Below, piece by piece: positions 32,880 to 39,800 of a stretch of 64,000 nt of DNA. Under the pieces are notes generated by a model. It was not told where the DNA came from. It saw only the letters and a list, made by a program, of their open reading frames with translations, and ran no database searches. The stretch comes from Caldilineae bacterium (GTDB lineage Bacteria; Chloroflexota; Anaerolineae; Epilineales; Epilineaceae), in the NCBI GenBank assembly GCA_020634625.1, contig JACKBJ010000015.1, positions 1 through 64,000 of the forward strand. The letters run 5' to 3'. Position 1 is the first letter of the stretch, and the number at the start of each line of letters is the position of its first letter. Made by a program: the position numbers and the translations under genes.

Positions 32880-33689
32880 TCATCGGGCCGCCGCCCCGGC
32901 GGCCAGGTCGGGCAGCGCCTCGTCGTCCAGCGGCCGCGCCACGACGATGACCCGGTGGGTGTTGCCCCAGGGCGGGTAGCAGCTGATCAGGGTCAGCCGC
33001 TCGTCCGGCGTGGCCTCGATCCAGCGCGCGTTCACCCGTCGGCGCTCGGGCGAGGCGCCTTCCTCCCAGAGCACCAGCTTGGTCTCGACCCGATAGGGCA
33101 GGCGCCGCTCGCCGCTCGAGAGGTAGACCAGGTCGCCCTCCTCGACGGCGTGCAGCTCGGCGAAGACCGAGCCGGCGATGTTGTTGTGGCCGCTGATGAC
33201 CGTGTTGCCCGGCTCGCCGATGCCGGCCGAGCCCCGGTGCAGGCCGGCGGCGTAGTCGGCCGTCTGCCAGACGTTGCCTTGCTGCTCGCCGTTGACCACG
33301 CGCGCCTCCCAACCCACCTCGACCACCGGGGTGTCGATGCCGACGGCCGGGATCTCGATCCGCTCGGGCTTCGGCGCCGGCGTCGGGCTGGCGATCGGCT
33401 GGGCCGCCGGGTCGCGCAGCGGGTCGGGCGTCGGACCGAGCGCCGGGTCGAGCGGGCCCGGGGACTCGGCGCCCGCCGCCAGCACCGGGGACTCGCCGGG
33501 CCCGGCTTCGACCCGCAGCGAGGCCTCGAAGTCGGGCGGCGGATCGAGCGCCTCGAGGGCGGACATCTGCCGCATCCGGGCCAGCTGCATCAGGCCGCCC
33601 AGGCCGAGCAGGAGGGCCCCGAAGACCAGGAGCAGGGTGCCGTAGCGCGCGGCGAAGGCGGCGGCCAGGCGGGCCAGGAAGCGCTGCAT
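32880..33689 (-). CDS. Sortase, class D/E-like
   Basis: 269 residues from ATG 33689 (a TTG two codons upstream is less likely). One membrane helix spans about 16-36 and a Pro/Ala linker about 50-108. The sortase barrel starts IEIPAVGIDTPVVEVGWE. The catalytic triad is His168 (VISGHNN), Cys227 (LTLISCYP) and Arg236 (THRVIVVA). Such enzymes cleave LPxTG-type motifs and attach proteins to cell-wall or other amine acceptors outside the membrane. The secreted protein ending in LPKTG at 25518-28193 is a possible substrate about 5 kb away. The gene lies between rsmG and selA on the same strand and seems to have its own promoter. Confidence 0.9.
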   Translation of the reverse strand: MQRFLARLAAAFAARYGTLLLVFGALLLGLGGLMQLARMRQMSALEALDPPPDFEASLRVEAGPGESPVLAAGAESPGPLDPALGPTPDPLRDPAAQPIASPTPAPKPERIEIPAVGIDTPVVEVGWEARVVNGEQQGNVWQTADYAAGLHRGSAGIGEPGNTVISGHNNIAGSVFAELHAVEEGDLVYLSSGERRLPYRVETKLVLWEEGASPERRRVNARWIEATPDERLTLISCYPPWGNTHRVIVVARPLDDEALPDLAAGAAAR

Positions 33690-33696
33690 GCGCAAC

Positions 33697-33702
33697 AGTA
33701 TA
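33697..33702 (-). promoter_or_regulatory. -10 box 7 nt before the sortase start (possible leaderless mRNA)
   Basis: TATACT on the minus strand ends 7 bases before ATG 33689, so transcription would begin at or next to the A of the start codon. No ribosome site precedes the ATG. No good -35 is seen. Confidence 0.45.
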
Positions 33703-33716
33703 GCGCGGGCGGCCGG

Positions 33717-34478
33717 CTAGCCGGCGCCGATCGGCGAGCGGGCCGGCAGGCCCGCCCGGCGCGGGTAGCGCTCGGGCGTCGGGGATCGCTTCTCGATCAC
33801 GATCAGGTGCCGCGCCTCGGGCAGGCCGGGCAGCCGGTACGGCTGCGCCTCGACCAGCCGGCCGCCGAGGGCCTCGATGGCCGGGGCCGCGGCGTCCAGC
33901 TCGGCCCCGATCTCGGCGCCCTTGAGGGCCAGCGCCCGGCCACCGACGCGGAGCAGCGGCAGCAGGTACTCGACCAGGGTCGGCAAGGCCGCCACGGCGC
34001 GCGCCAGCGCCAGGTCGTAGGCGGCGCGGTGCTCGGGCGCCCGACCCAGGTCCTCTGCCCGGGCGCAGAGCACGCGGGTCCCGGCCAGCCCGAGGGCCGG
34101 CTGCGCGACCAGGCCCTCCAGGAAGCGCGCCTTCTTGCCGACCGACTCGGCCAGGCTCAGCTGCCAGCCCGGCCGAACCAGCTTCAGCGCCAGGCCCGGC
34201 AGGCCGGCGCCGGCGCCGACGTCGATCAGGCGCAGGGTCTCGCGCTCGGCCAGCGGTCCCAGGCCGCGCAGGCAGATCAGGCTGTCGAGGAAGTGCCGGA
34301 TCGCGATCTCGTCCGGCCGGGTGATGCGGGTCAGGTTCAGCCCCGCGTTGGCCACCACGATCTCGGAGGCGTAGCGCTCGAAGCGGGCCACCGCCGCGGC
34401 GCTCAGATCGGCCTCGAAGCCCAGCTGGGCGCCGACGCGCCGCAGGAGCGCGGTGTTCAGATCGCAGCGGTCGGCCAT
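33717..34478 (-). CDS. rsmG: 16S rRNA (guanine-527-N7)-methyltransferase
   Basis: 253 residues from ATG 34478; an in-frame ATG at 34535 would add 19 residues. The SAM-binding motif LIDVGAGAGLPGLALKLVRP follows NLTRITRPDEIAIRHFLDSL, the RsmG signature. AESVGKKARFLEGL is motif II, and ALARAVAALPTLVEYLLPLL and ALKGAEIGAEL follow as in the family. It methylates N7 of G527 in the 530 loop of 16S rRNA using SAM; loss gives low-level streptomycin resistance in other bacteria. Divergent from glyA over a shared promoter region, and followed after 27 nt by the sortase gene. Confidence 0.92.
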   Translation of the reverse strand: MADRCDLNTALLRRVGAQLGFEADLSAAAVARFERYASEIVVANAGLNLTRITRPDEIAIRHFLDSLICLRGLGPLAERETLRLIDVGAGAGLPGLALKLVRPGWQLSLAESVGKKARFLEGLVAQPALGLAGTRVLCARAEDLGRAPEHRAAYDLALARAVAALPTLVEYLLPLLRVGGRALALKGAEIGAELDAAAPAIEALGGRLVEAQPYRLPGLPEARHLIVIEKRSPTPERYPRRAGLPARSPIGAG

Positions 34479-34565
34479 CGCCCGCTCGTGCTGCGGATCG
34501 GGCTGGGGCTGGCTCGCCTCGACGCTCGGGGGCATGGCCTGGCTCGCGATGGCGCGGGGGGTCGA

Positions 34566-34610
34566 TGCTATACTCGGCCCGATCATACCGATGCCCGGGC
34601 GCGGGGTCCA
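34566..34610. promoter_or_regulatory. Overlapping divergent promoters of glyA and rsmG
   Basis: Plus strand: an extended -10, TGCTATACT (34566-34574), for glyA. Minus strand: TGGACC (34610-34605) and TATGAT (34587-34582) with a 17-base spacer for rsmG. The two -10 boxes are 8 bp apart, so the promoters probably compete. Confidence 0.5.
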
Positions 34611-34685
34611 CCGTCGCGCCCGGCGCTCGCGTCTGGCGCCGGCCCTGCCGCGCACCGAGCGCGGGACCATCCTCACGAGGTGACC

Positions 34686-35984
34686 ATGACCCGCTCGCCC
34701 GCTCCCGGCCCCGGCGCTGCCTCGGGCTACCCCCTGTCGCGGCCGCTGATCGAGGTCGATCCCGAGATCGCCGCCATCATCGCGCGCGAGGCCGGCCGGC
34801 AACGGCTGGGCATCGAGCTGATCGCCAGCGAGAACTACACCAGCCAGGCCGTGCTCGAGGCCACCGGCTCGGTGATGACCAACAAGTACGCCGAGGGCCT
34901 GCCGGGCCGACGCTACTACGGCGGCTGCGAGTTCATCGACCAGGCCGAGAACCTGGCCCGCGACCGCGCCATGGCCCTCTTCGGCGCCGAGCACGCCAAC
35001 GTGCAGCCGCATGCCGGCTCGCAGGCCAACATGGCCGCCCTGATGGCCCTGCTCGAGCCGGGCGACACGTTGATGGCGCTGCGGCTCGACCAGGGTGGTC
35101 ACCTGACCCATGGCAGCCCGGTCAACTTCAGCGGCAAGCTCTTCAAGATCGTGGCCTACGGCGTCGACCGCGAGACCGAGCAGATCGACTACGCCGCGCT
35201 GGCGCGCCAGGCGCGCGAGGCGCGGCCCAAGCTGTTGGTCGGCGGCGCGACGGCCTACCCGCGCAGCATCGACTTCGCGCGCCTGGCCGAGATCGCCAGC
35301 GATGTCGGGGCCCTGCTGCTGGTCGACATGGCGCATATCGCCGGCCTGGTGGCGACCGACCTGCACCCGGACCCGGTGCCGGTGGCCGACGTGGTCACCT
35401 CGACCACCCACAAGACCCTGCGCGGGCCCCGCGGCGGCATCGTGCTCTGCAAGGCCGAGCACGCCAAGGCCATCGACAAGGCGGTCTTCCCGCTGCTGCA
35501 GGGCGGCCCGCTGGGCCATTCGGTGGCGGCCAAGGCGGTGGCCTTCAAGGAGGCGATGGCGCCCGAGTTCCGCGCCTATCAGGAAGCGGTGCTGGCCAAC
35601 GCGCGCGAGCTGGCCGATGCCCTGGCCGGCCAGGGCTTCCGCATCGTGGCCGGCGGCACCGACAACCACATGCTGCTGGTCGACCTGCGCCCCAAGGGCG
35701 TGACGGGCAAGCTGGCCGAGCAGCTGCTCGACCAGGCCGGCATCACCACCAACAAGAACATGATCCCCTACGATCCGGAGAAGCCCTTCGTCACCAGCGG
35801 CCTGCGCCTGGGCACGCCGGCGGTGACCACGCGCGGCTTCGGGACCGCCGAGATGCGGCGGATCGCCGGCTGGATCAACCAGGTCATCGAGGCCGGCGAG
35901 GACGCGGCCCGGATCGCGCGCATCCGGGCCGAGGTGGAGGAGATGGCCGGCGCCTTCCCGGTGCCCGGGGTCGCGGCGGGCTGA
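34686..35984 (+). CDS. glyA: Serine hydroxymethyltransferase
   Basis: 432 residues; ATG 34686 has GAGGTG 4 nt upstream. Family landmarks: LGIELIASENYTSQAVLEA, NKYAEGLPGRRYYGGCEFID, HANVQPHAGSQANMAAL, VDMAHIAGLVA, and the PLP lysine K243 in STTHKTLRGPRGG. It interconverts serine plus tetrahydrofolate with glycine plus 5,10-methylene-tetrahydrofolate in the cytosol, the main one-carbon source. Length is normal for bacteria. The leader of about 105 nt shows no riboswitch I can recognise. Two strong GC hairpins follow the stop. Confidence 0.97.
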   Translation: MTRSPAPGPGAASGYPLSRPLIEVDPEIAAIIAREAGRQRLGIELIASENYTSQAVLEATGSVMTNKYAEGLPGRRYYGGCEFIDQAENLARDRAMALFGAEHANVQPHAGSQANMAALMALLEPGDTLMALRLDQGGHLTHGSPVNFSGKLFKIVAYGVDRETEQIDYAALARQAREARPKLLVGGATAYPRSIDFARLAEIASDVGALLLVDMAHIAGLVATDLHPDPVPVADVVTSTTHKTLRGPRGGIVLCKAEHAKAIDKAVFPLLQGGPLGHSVAAKAVAFKEAMAPEFRAYQEAVLANARELADALAGQGFRIVAGGTDNHMLLVDLRPKGVTGKLAEQLLDQAGITTNKNMIPYDPEKPFVTSGLRLGTPAVTTRGFGTAEMRRIAGWINQVIEAGEDAARIARIRAEVEEMAGAFPVPGVAAG

Positions 35985-35989
35985 GCCGG

Positions 35990-36053
35990 CCGGCCCCGGG
36001 CCGCGGCCCGGGGCCGGTGCCCGGCGGGACGGGGCGCTTCGCTCCGTCCCGCC
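35990..36053. terminator. Two strong hairpins between convergent glyA and the DUF4399 gene
   Basis: Hairpin 1 (35990-36017) has perfect 13-bp arms CCGGCCCCGGGCC/GGCCCGGGGCCGG. Hairpin 2 (36023-36053) has 10-bp arms GGCGGGACGG/CCGTCCCGCC. Neither is followed by a U-tract on either strand. Probably serves both converging transcripts. Confidence 0.5.
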
Positions 36054-36067
36054 CGAGCGTTCCGACG

Positions 36068-36553
36068 CTACTCGCCGACGTTGACCTTGACCGTGGCCAC
36101 GACCGGCGGGCTCAAGGGCGTGTGCTCGCCGTCGCCGACCACCGCCATCAGCGTATGCTCGCCCGGCGTCAGCGTCAACGTGGTGCAAGCCGAGCCGTCG
36201 CCCATGTGAACATGGGTCTCGTCCTTGGGCAGGGGATCGGTCAGCGTCCCCTCGCTGTAGCCGCTCAGCTCGTCCGCGCTGGGATCGATCAGGATGTGAT
36301 GGTGCCCGGCGCCGGCCACCACCTCGCCCGAGGGCTCGATCGTCAGGTTGGCCACCTCGAGGCAGACCTCGCCGGAAGCGGGCAGCGTCGCCCCGTCCGT
36401 CAAGTCCACGAAGCTCACGCTGGGGGCGGCGGCGTCACCCGCGGCGCCCTCGTCGGCCTCCTCGCCGGCGCAGGCGCCGGTCATCGCGGCGGCCAGCAGC
36501 AGCGCCGCCAGGGCCGGGGCTCGTCGACCGATCGTGCTCATCCTCATCCTCAT
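36068..36553 (-). CDS. DUF4399-like lipoprotein
   Basis: 161 residues from ATG 36553, which has AAGGAGAG 11 nt upstream; nearby in-frame ATGs make the exact start uncertain. The lipoprotein signal ends ALLLAAAMTGACAG. The body contains SFVDLTDGATLPASGEVCLE, AGAGHHHILIDPSADELSG, and LTLTPGEHTLMAVVGDGEH, the pattern of DUF4399. There the HHH segment and the later GDGxH suggest metal binding, to my reading. Acidic Glu/Asp/Ala spacer after the lipid Cys. Exposed at the outer face of the cytoplasmic membrane; function unknown. It converges on glyA. Confidence 0.75.
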   Translation of the reverse strand: MRMRMSTIGRRAPALAALLLAAAMTGACAGEEADEGAAGDAAAPSVSFVDLTDGATLPASGEVCLEVANLTIEPSGEVVAGAGHHHILIDPSADELSGYSEGTLTDPLPKDETHVHMGDGSACTTLTLTPGEHTLMAVVGDGEHTPLSPPVVATVKVNVGE

Positions 36554-36724
36554 CGCGGCCATCTCTCCTTGTGGGTCTTTCGCGTCGGCTCGGCGAGGTC
36601 CGCCGGGCCGGGGCCGGGTCGCCTCGAGCGCGGCCATCGACCCCTCTGAAAGCGGGCTGGATTGTAGCGCTCGAGAAGCCGGTCGAGCCAGCCGCGGAGC
36701 GCGGCGGTGCGCGCTTGGCGGATT

Positions 36725-36753
36725 TTGCACCCCACTCGCGGGCATGATATATT
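36725..36753 (+). promoter_or_regulatory. Strong sigma-70-type promoter for tRNA-Val and infC
   Basis: TTGCAC (36725-36730), a 17-base spacer, then TATATT (36748-36753), which is also preceded by TG (extended -10). Start expected near 36760, 6 nt before the tRNA. Confidence 0.8.
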
Positions 36754-36765
36754 CTGTGGCTCTGA

Positions 36766-36839
36766 GGGCGGTTAGCTCAGTTGGCTAGAGCGCCACGTTG
36801 ACATCGTGGAGGTCACAAGTTCAAGTCTTGTACCGCCCA
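36766..36839 (+). tRNA. tRNA-Val (anticodon GAC)
   Basis: The acceptor stem pairs GGGCGGT with ACCGCCC, with discriminator A. The D arm is GCTC..GAGC and the T arm is ACAAG-TTCAAGT-CTTGT. The anticodon stem CCACG/CGTGG closes a 7-base loop TTGACAT with anticodon GAC (reads GUC/GUU). No CCA is encoded. It starts 6 nt after the predicted transcription start and ends 36 nt before infC, with no terminator between. Confidence 0.95.
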
Positions 36840-36875
36840 CTCCCGAATCCGGCCCGCGTCTGAGAGGTGATCAAG

Positions 36876-37418
36876 ATCAAGAGACGGTCAAGCAAGAAGT
36901 ACGTCGAGGTGCCCGTTCGACACAACTTCAACGAGCAGATCACGGCATCCCAGGTGCGCGTGATCGCCGACGATGGCGAGCAGCTGGGCATCCTTGCCCT
37001 GCGAGACGCCATCAATGCCGCGCGTGAGCGCGAGCTGGATCTCGTCGAGGTGGCGCCGAACGCCGACCCGCCCGTCTGCCGGATCATGGACTTCGGCAAG
37101 TTCATCTACCAGCAGGACAAGAAGCAGCGCGAGGCTCGGAAGGCGCAGAAGACCACTGAAATCAAGGAAATTCGCCTGCGACCCAAGACCGACGACTACC
37201 ACGCCGGATTCAAGGTCAAGAACGCCCGTCGGTTCTTGATGTCCGGCATGAAGGTCAAGGTCAGGATTCAGTTTCGAGGACGCGAGATCACCCACCCGGA
37301 GATCGGTCTCGAGCAGCTTCGGGAGGTGGCGGAGGAGCTCTCCGACATCGCGGTCATCGAGCAGCATCCTGGGATGGAAGGGCGTTCGCTGTTGATGGTC
37401 CTGGCCCCGATCACCTGA
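36876..37418 (+). CDS. infC: Translation initiation factor IF-3, probable AUC start
   Basis: 180 residues from the proposed ATC codon at 36876. The bases AGGTGATC (36865-36872) match the anti-Shine-Dalgarno tail over 8 positions. The ATC at 36876 sits 8 nt after the GAGAGG core, which is ideal. The in-frame GTG at 36867 lies inside that ribosome site and so is a poor start. IF-3 genes are known for AUU/AUC starts that allow self-repression. The protein has the N-domain (VRHNFNEQITASQVRVI), the linker and the C-domain (DYHAGFKVKNARRFLMSGMK, FRGREITHPEIG). It binds the 30S subunit and checks initiator tRNA. It is followed by rpmI and rplT in the classic order. Confidence 0.95.
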   Translation: MKRRSSKKYVEVPVRHNFNEQITASQVRVIADDGEQLGILALRDAINAARERELDLVEVAPNADPPVCRIMDFGKFIYQQDKKQREARKAQKTTEIKEIRLRPKTDDYHAGFKVKNARRFLMSGMKVKVRIQFRGREITHPEIGLEQLREVAEELSDIAVIEQHPGMEGRSLLMVLAPIT

Positions 37419-37481
37419 TCCGGCGCCAGGCGCGAGACCGGGCCGGAGTCGAGACACCAGGCCGAGAGAGGAATAGATCCG

Positions 37482-37688
37482 ATGCCGAAGATGAAGACCC
37501 ACAAGTCCACGGCCAAGCGCTTCAAGGTGACCGGGACCGGAAAGCTGATGCGCACCAAGATCGGCAAGAGCCACTTGCGCCGCAAGAAGTCGAAGCGGAC
37601 GCGCCGGCTCTTCGACGAGTACATGGAAGTCACGCACAAGGCGAGCGTCAAGCGCGTGCGCAAGCTCGCCCCCTATCTCTGGAAGTAG
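37482..37688 (+). CDS. rpmI: 50S ribosomal protein L35
   Basis: 68 residues starting MPKMKTHKSTAKRFKVTGTG, the invariant L35 opening, and strongly basic throughout (HLRRKKSKRTRRL). ATG 37482 has AGAGAGGA about 9 nt upstream. It lies 63 nt after infC and 17 nt before rplT in the conserved infC-rpmI-rplT operon. Part of the large subunit. Confidence 0.97.
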   Translation: MPKMKTHKSTAKRFKVTGTGKLMRTKIGKSHLRRKKSKRTRRLFDEYMEVTHKASVKRVRKLAPYLWK

Positions 37689-37705
37689 TCCGAGGAGTCC
37701 ACTAG

Positions 37706-38065
37706 ATGTCGCGCGTCAAGGGGGGTCCCCAGACCCATCGTCGTCACAAGAAGATCCTGAAGGAAGCCCGCGGCTTCAATCAGGGCCGCCGGCGCCTGAT
37801 CAAGCGCGCCACCGAATCGGTCCTGAAGGCCCGTGCCTACCAGTATCGCGATCGGCGCAACCGCAAGCGCGACTTCCGTCGCCTGTGGATCCAGCGCATC
37901 AATGCCGCGGCGCGCGCCAACGGCACCAGCTACGGCCGCTTCATCCACGGCCTGGGCCTGGCCAATGTCGAGCTCGACCGCAAGGTTCTGGCCGATCTGG
38001 CCGTGCACGACCCGGTGGCCTTCAGCGCGCTGGTCGAAATGGCCGGCGCCGCCCAGGCGGCCTGA
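37706..38065 (+). CDS. rplT: 50S ribosomal protein L20
   Basis: 119 residues: MSRVKGGPQTHRRHKKILKE at the start, then YQYRDRRNRKRDFRRLWIQR and SYGRFIHGL, all L20 landmarks. L20 binds 23S rRNA early in assembly and in several bacteria represses this operon by binding its mRNA. Last gene of infC-rpmI-rplT; a strong terminator begins 18 nt after the stop. Confidence 0.97.
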   Translation: MSRVKGGPQTHRRHKKILKEARGFNQGRRRLIKRATESVLKARAYQYRDRRNRKRDFRRLWIQRINAAARANGTSYGRFIHGLGLANVELDRKVLADLAVHDPVAFSALVEMAGAAQAA

Positions 38066-38083
38066 GCTCGGACGTCGTCAGCC

Positions 38084-38110
38084 AAAGGGCGCCCTCGCGG
38101 CGCCCTTTTT
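38084..38110 (+). terminator. Rho-independent terminator after rplT
   Basis: Perfect 10-bp stem AAAGGGCGCC (38084-38093) / GGCGCCCTTT (38099-38108) around CTCGC, with five T residues from 38106. Confidence 0.92.
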
Positions 38111-38201
38111 CTGTTCCGCCGCCGCTCACGGCCGCGTCGCGTTCCGCCGTCCTCCGCCGCCCAGCCTTCTTCCGCCGCGCCTCGAGCGCCCGGAGCGGAC
38201 C

Positions 38202-38990
38202 ATGATCACCAGCGACAGCAACCCCAAGCTGCGTTATGTCCAGCATCTGTCGCGCCGCGCCTTCCGGCAGCGAGAGGGGCGCATGCTGCTGGAGGGCCTG
38301 CGGCTGGTCGAGGCGGCGCTCGACGCGGGCCATCGGCCGGCCTTCAGCCTGGCCAGCGACCTGCTCGACGCGAGCGCGCGCGGCGCCGCGCTGCGGTCAC
38401 GCCTGATCGAGGCGGGCGCGCCGCCCATCCCGGTGGCCGACGCCCTGCTGCGCCAGGTCGGCGACACCCAGCACGGTCAGGGCCTGTTGGCCGTCCTGCC
38501 GATTCCCGAGCTGCCGCTCCCGGACCGGCCCTCGCTGCTCCTGCTCCTGGACGGGCTGCGCGATCCGGGCAACCTGGGCACCGCCTTGCGCAGCGCGGAC
38601 GCCGCCGGCGTCGACGCGGTGCTGCTGTCGCCCGGCACGGTCGACTGGAGCAACGCCAAGGTCGTCCGCGCCGCCATGGGTGCCCACTTCCACGTTCCGG
38701 TCCGGCAGCTGAGCTGGGCGGGCATCGACAGCCTCCTGGCGGAGCTCGAGCCGCGGCCGAGTTTGTGGCTGGCCGAGGCCGGCGGCCGGCTGGCGCATAG
38801 CGAGGTCGACTGGCGTGCGCCCAGCCTGCTGGTGATCGGCGGCGAGGCCGCGGGCCCCTCGGCCGAGGCCCGCGCCCGGGCGACGGACAGCCTGCGCATC
38901 CGCATGCCGGGTCGAGCCGAGTCGCTCAACGCGGCCGGCGCCGCGGCCGTGATCCTCTTCGAGGCCCTGCGGCAGCGGGCCGAGGCCTGA
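38202..38990 (+). CDS. SpoU/TrmH-family RNA 2'-O-methyltransferase
   Basis: 262 residues from ATG 38202. The N-terminal substrate-binding part reads SDSNPKLRYVQHLSRRAFRQ, typical of rRNA (not tRNA) SpoU enzymes of the TsnR/RlmB-like group. The knotted SAM domain has motif 1 DGLRDPGNLGTALRSADAAG, motif 2 LLVIGGEAAGPS and motif 3 IRMPGRAESLNAAGAAAVIL. It probably methylates a 2'-OH in 23S rRNA using SAM; the target base is not predictable. It lies after the rplT terminator and ends 2 nt from the convergent sulfite-oxidase-like gene. An own promoter is likely but not evident. Confidence 0.9.
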   Translation: MITSDSNPKLRYVQHLSRRAFRQREGRMLLEGLRLVEAALDAGHRPAFSLASDLLDASARGAALRSRLIEAGAPPIPVADALLRQVGDTQHGQGLLAVLPIPELPLPDRPSLLLLLDGLRDPGNLGTALRSADAAGVDAVLLSPGTVDWSNAKVVRAAMGAHFHVPVRQLSWAGIDSLLAELEPRPSLWLAEAGGRLAHSEVDWRAPSLLVIGGEAAGPSAEARARATDSLRIRMPGRAESLNAAGAAAVILFEALRQRAEA

Positions 38991-38992
38991 GC

Positions 38993-39622
38993 TCAGCCGA
39001 AGCGCTCCTCGGCCCAGGGGTCGCCGTGCATGTGGTAGCCGTGGCGCTCCCAGAAGCCGGGCGGATTGCCGCGGACCAGCTCGAAGCCGCTGACCCATTT
39101 GGCGCTCTTCCAGAGGTAGAGCTTGGGTACCAGCAGCCGCGCCGGTCCGCCGTGCTCGCGTTCGAGCGGCTGACCCTCGTAGCGATGGGCCACCATCACG
39201 CCCGGCTCGCGCATCTCGTCGAGGCGCATGTTGGTGGTGTAGCCGCCATGGCAGTGGATCAGCACGTGGTCCGCCTCGGGGCGGGGCGGCGCCTGCTTCA
39301 GCAGCTCGGTGAAGGGCACGCCGGTCCAGGTCGTGTCGAGCTTGCTCCAGCGGGTGACGCAGTGGATGTCGACCGTCTGGGTCTCCATCGGGAGGGCCAG
39401 GAAGCCCGGCCAATCCCATTCGCGTTCGGCCTCGACCAGCCCGAAGACCCTCAGCCGCCAGTCCTCGGTGCTCACGCGCGGCGTCGGGCCATAGGTCAGC
39501 ACGGGGAACTTGTGGGTCAGGCTCTGTCCGGGCGGCACGCGGCCGGCGGACTCGCCCGTCCCGCGTGCGTCGGCCGCGCGCCGCAGCCGGCGCACGCGCT
39601 CGAAGGGATCGATGCGGCTCAT
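38993..39622 (-). CDS. Sulfite-oxidase-like molybdopterin oxidoreductase (cytosolic type)
   Basis: 209 residues, a single Oxidored_molyb domain. VDIHCVTRWSKLDTTWTGVP holds Cys88, the molybdenum ligand, in the family's conserved context. HCHGGYTTNMRLDEM and LLVPKLYLWKSAKWVSG follow. No Tat signal or membrane segment, unlike YedY/MsrP, and no dimerisation domain, unlike true sulfite oxidase. It belongs to the small stand-alone subgroup of unknown substrate. Expected to be cytosolic and to need Moco. No cofactor genes are nearby. Converges on the methyltransferase gene with 2 nt between stops, so the ends have no room for separate terminators. Confidence 0.88.
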   Translation of the reverse strand: MSRIDPFERVRRLRRAADARGTGESAGRVPPGQSLTHKFPVLTYGPTPRVSTEDWRLRVFGLVEAEREWDWPGFLALPMETQTVDIHCVTRWSKLDTTWTGVPFTELLKQAPPRPEADHVLIHCHGGYTTNMRLDEMREPGVMVAHRYEGQPLEREHGGPARLLVPKLYLWKSAKWVSGFELVRGNPPGFWERHGYHMHGDPWAEERFG

Positions 39623-39800
39623 GGATCGGGTCTCCCGGTGCTCGCGGATCTCGCGGACGCAGGCTGCGGATGCCAGGTCGGGGCCGGCGACCGCCTGCGT
39701 CGAGGCCGGCCCGGACGCTGGCTCGGACGCGTCGTGGCGGGCCGTCCTTACCGCGTCGGAACTGGCCGCATCGCGCCCGGGTGACTATCCTCCACCGGTC

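Noticed and set aside
28221..34600. Very long open frames on both strands opposite and beside the ATPase, selA, sortase and rsmG genes
   Set aside because: They are by-products of high GC: stop codons are rare, and the translations are Arg/Gly/Pro/Gln-rich without motifs, while the real genes carry family signatures.
34581..34685. Riboswitch in the glyA leader
   Set aside because: No glycine, SAM or folate-type motif could be recognised in the 105 bases; only generic GC-rich pairing.
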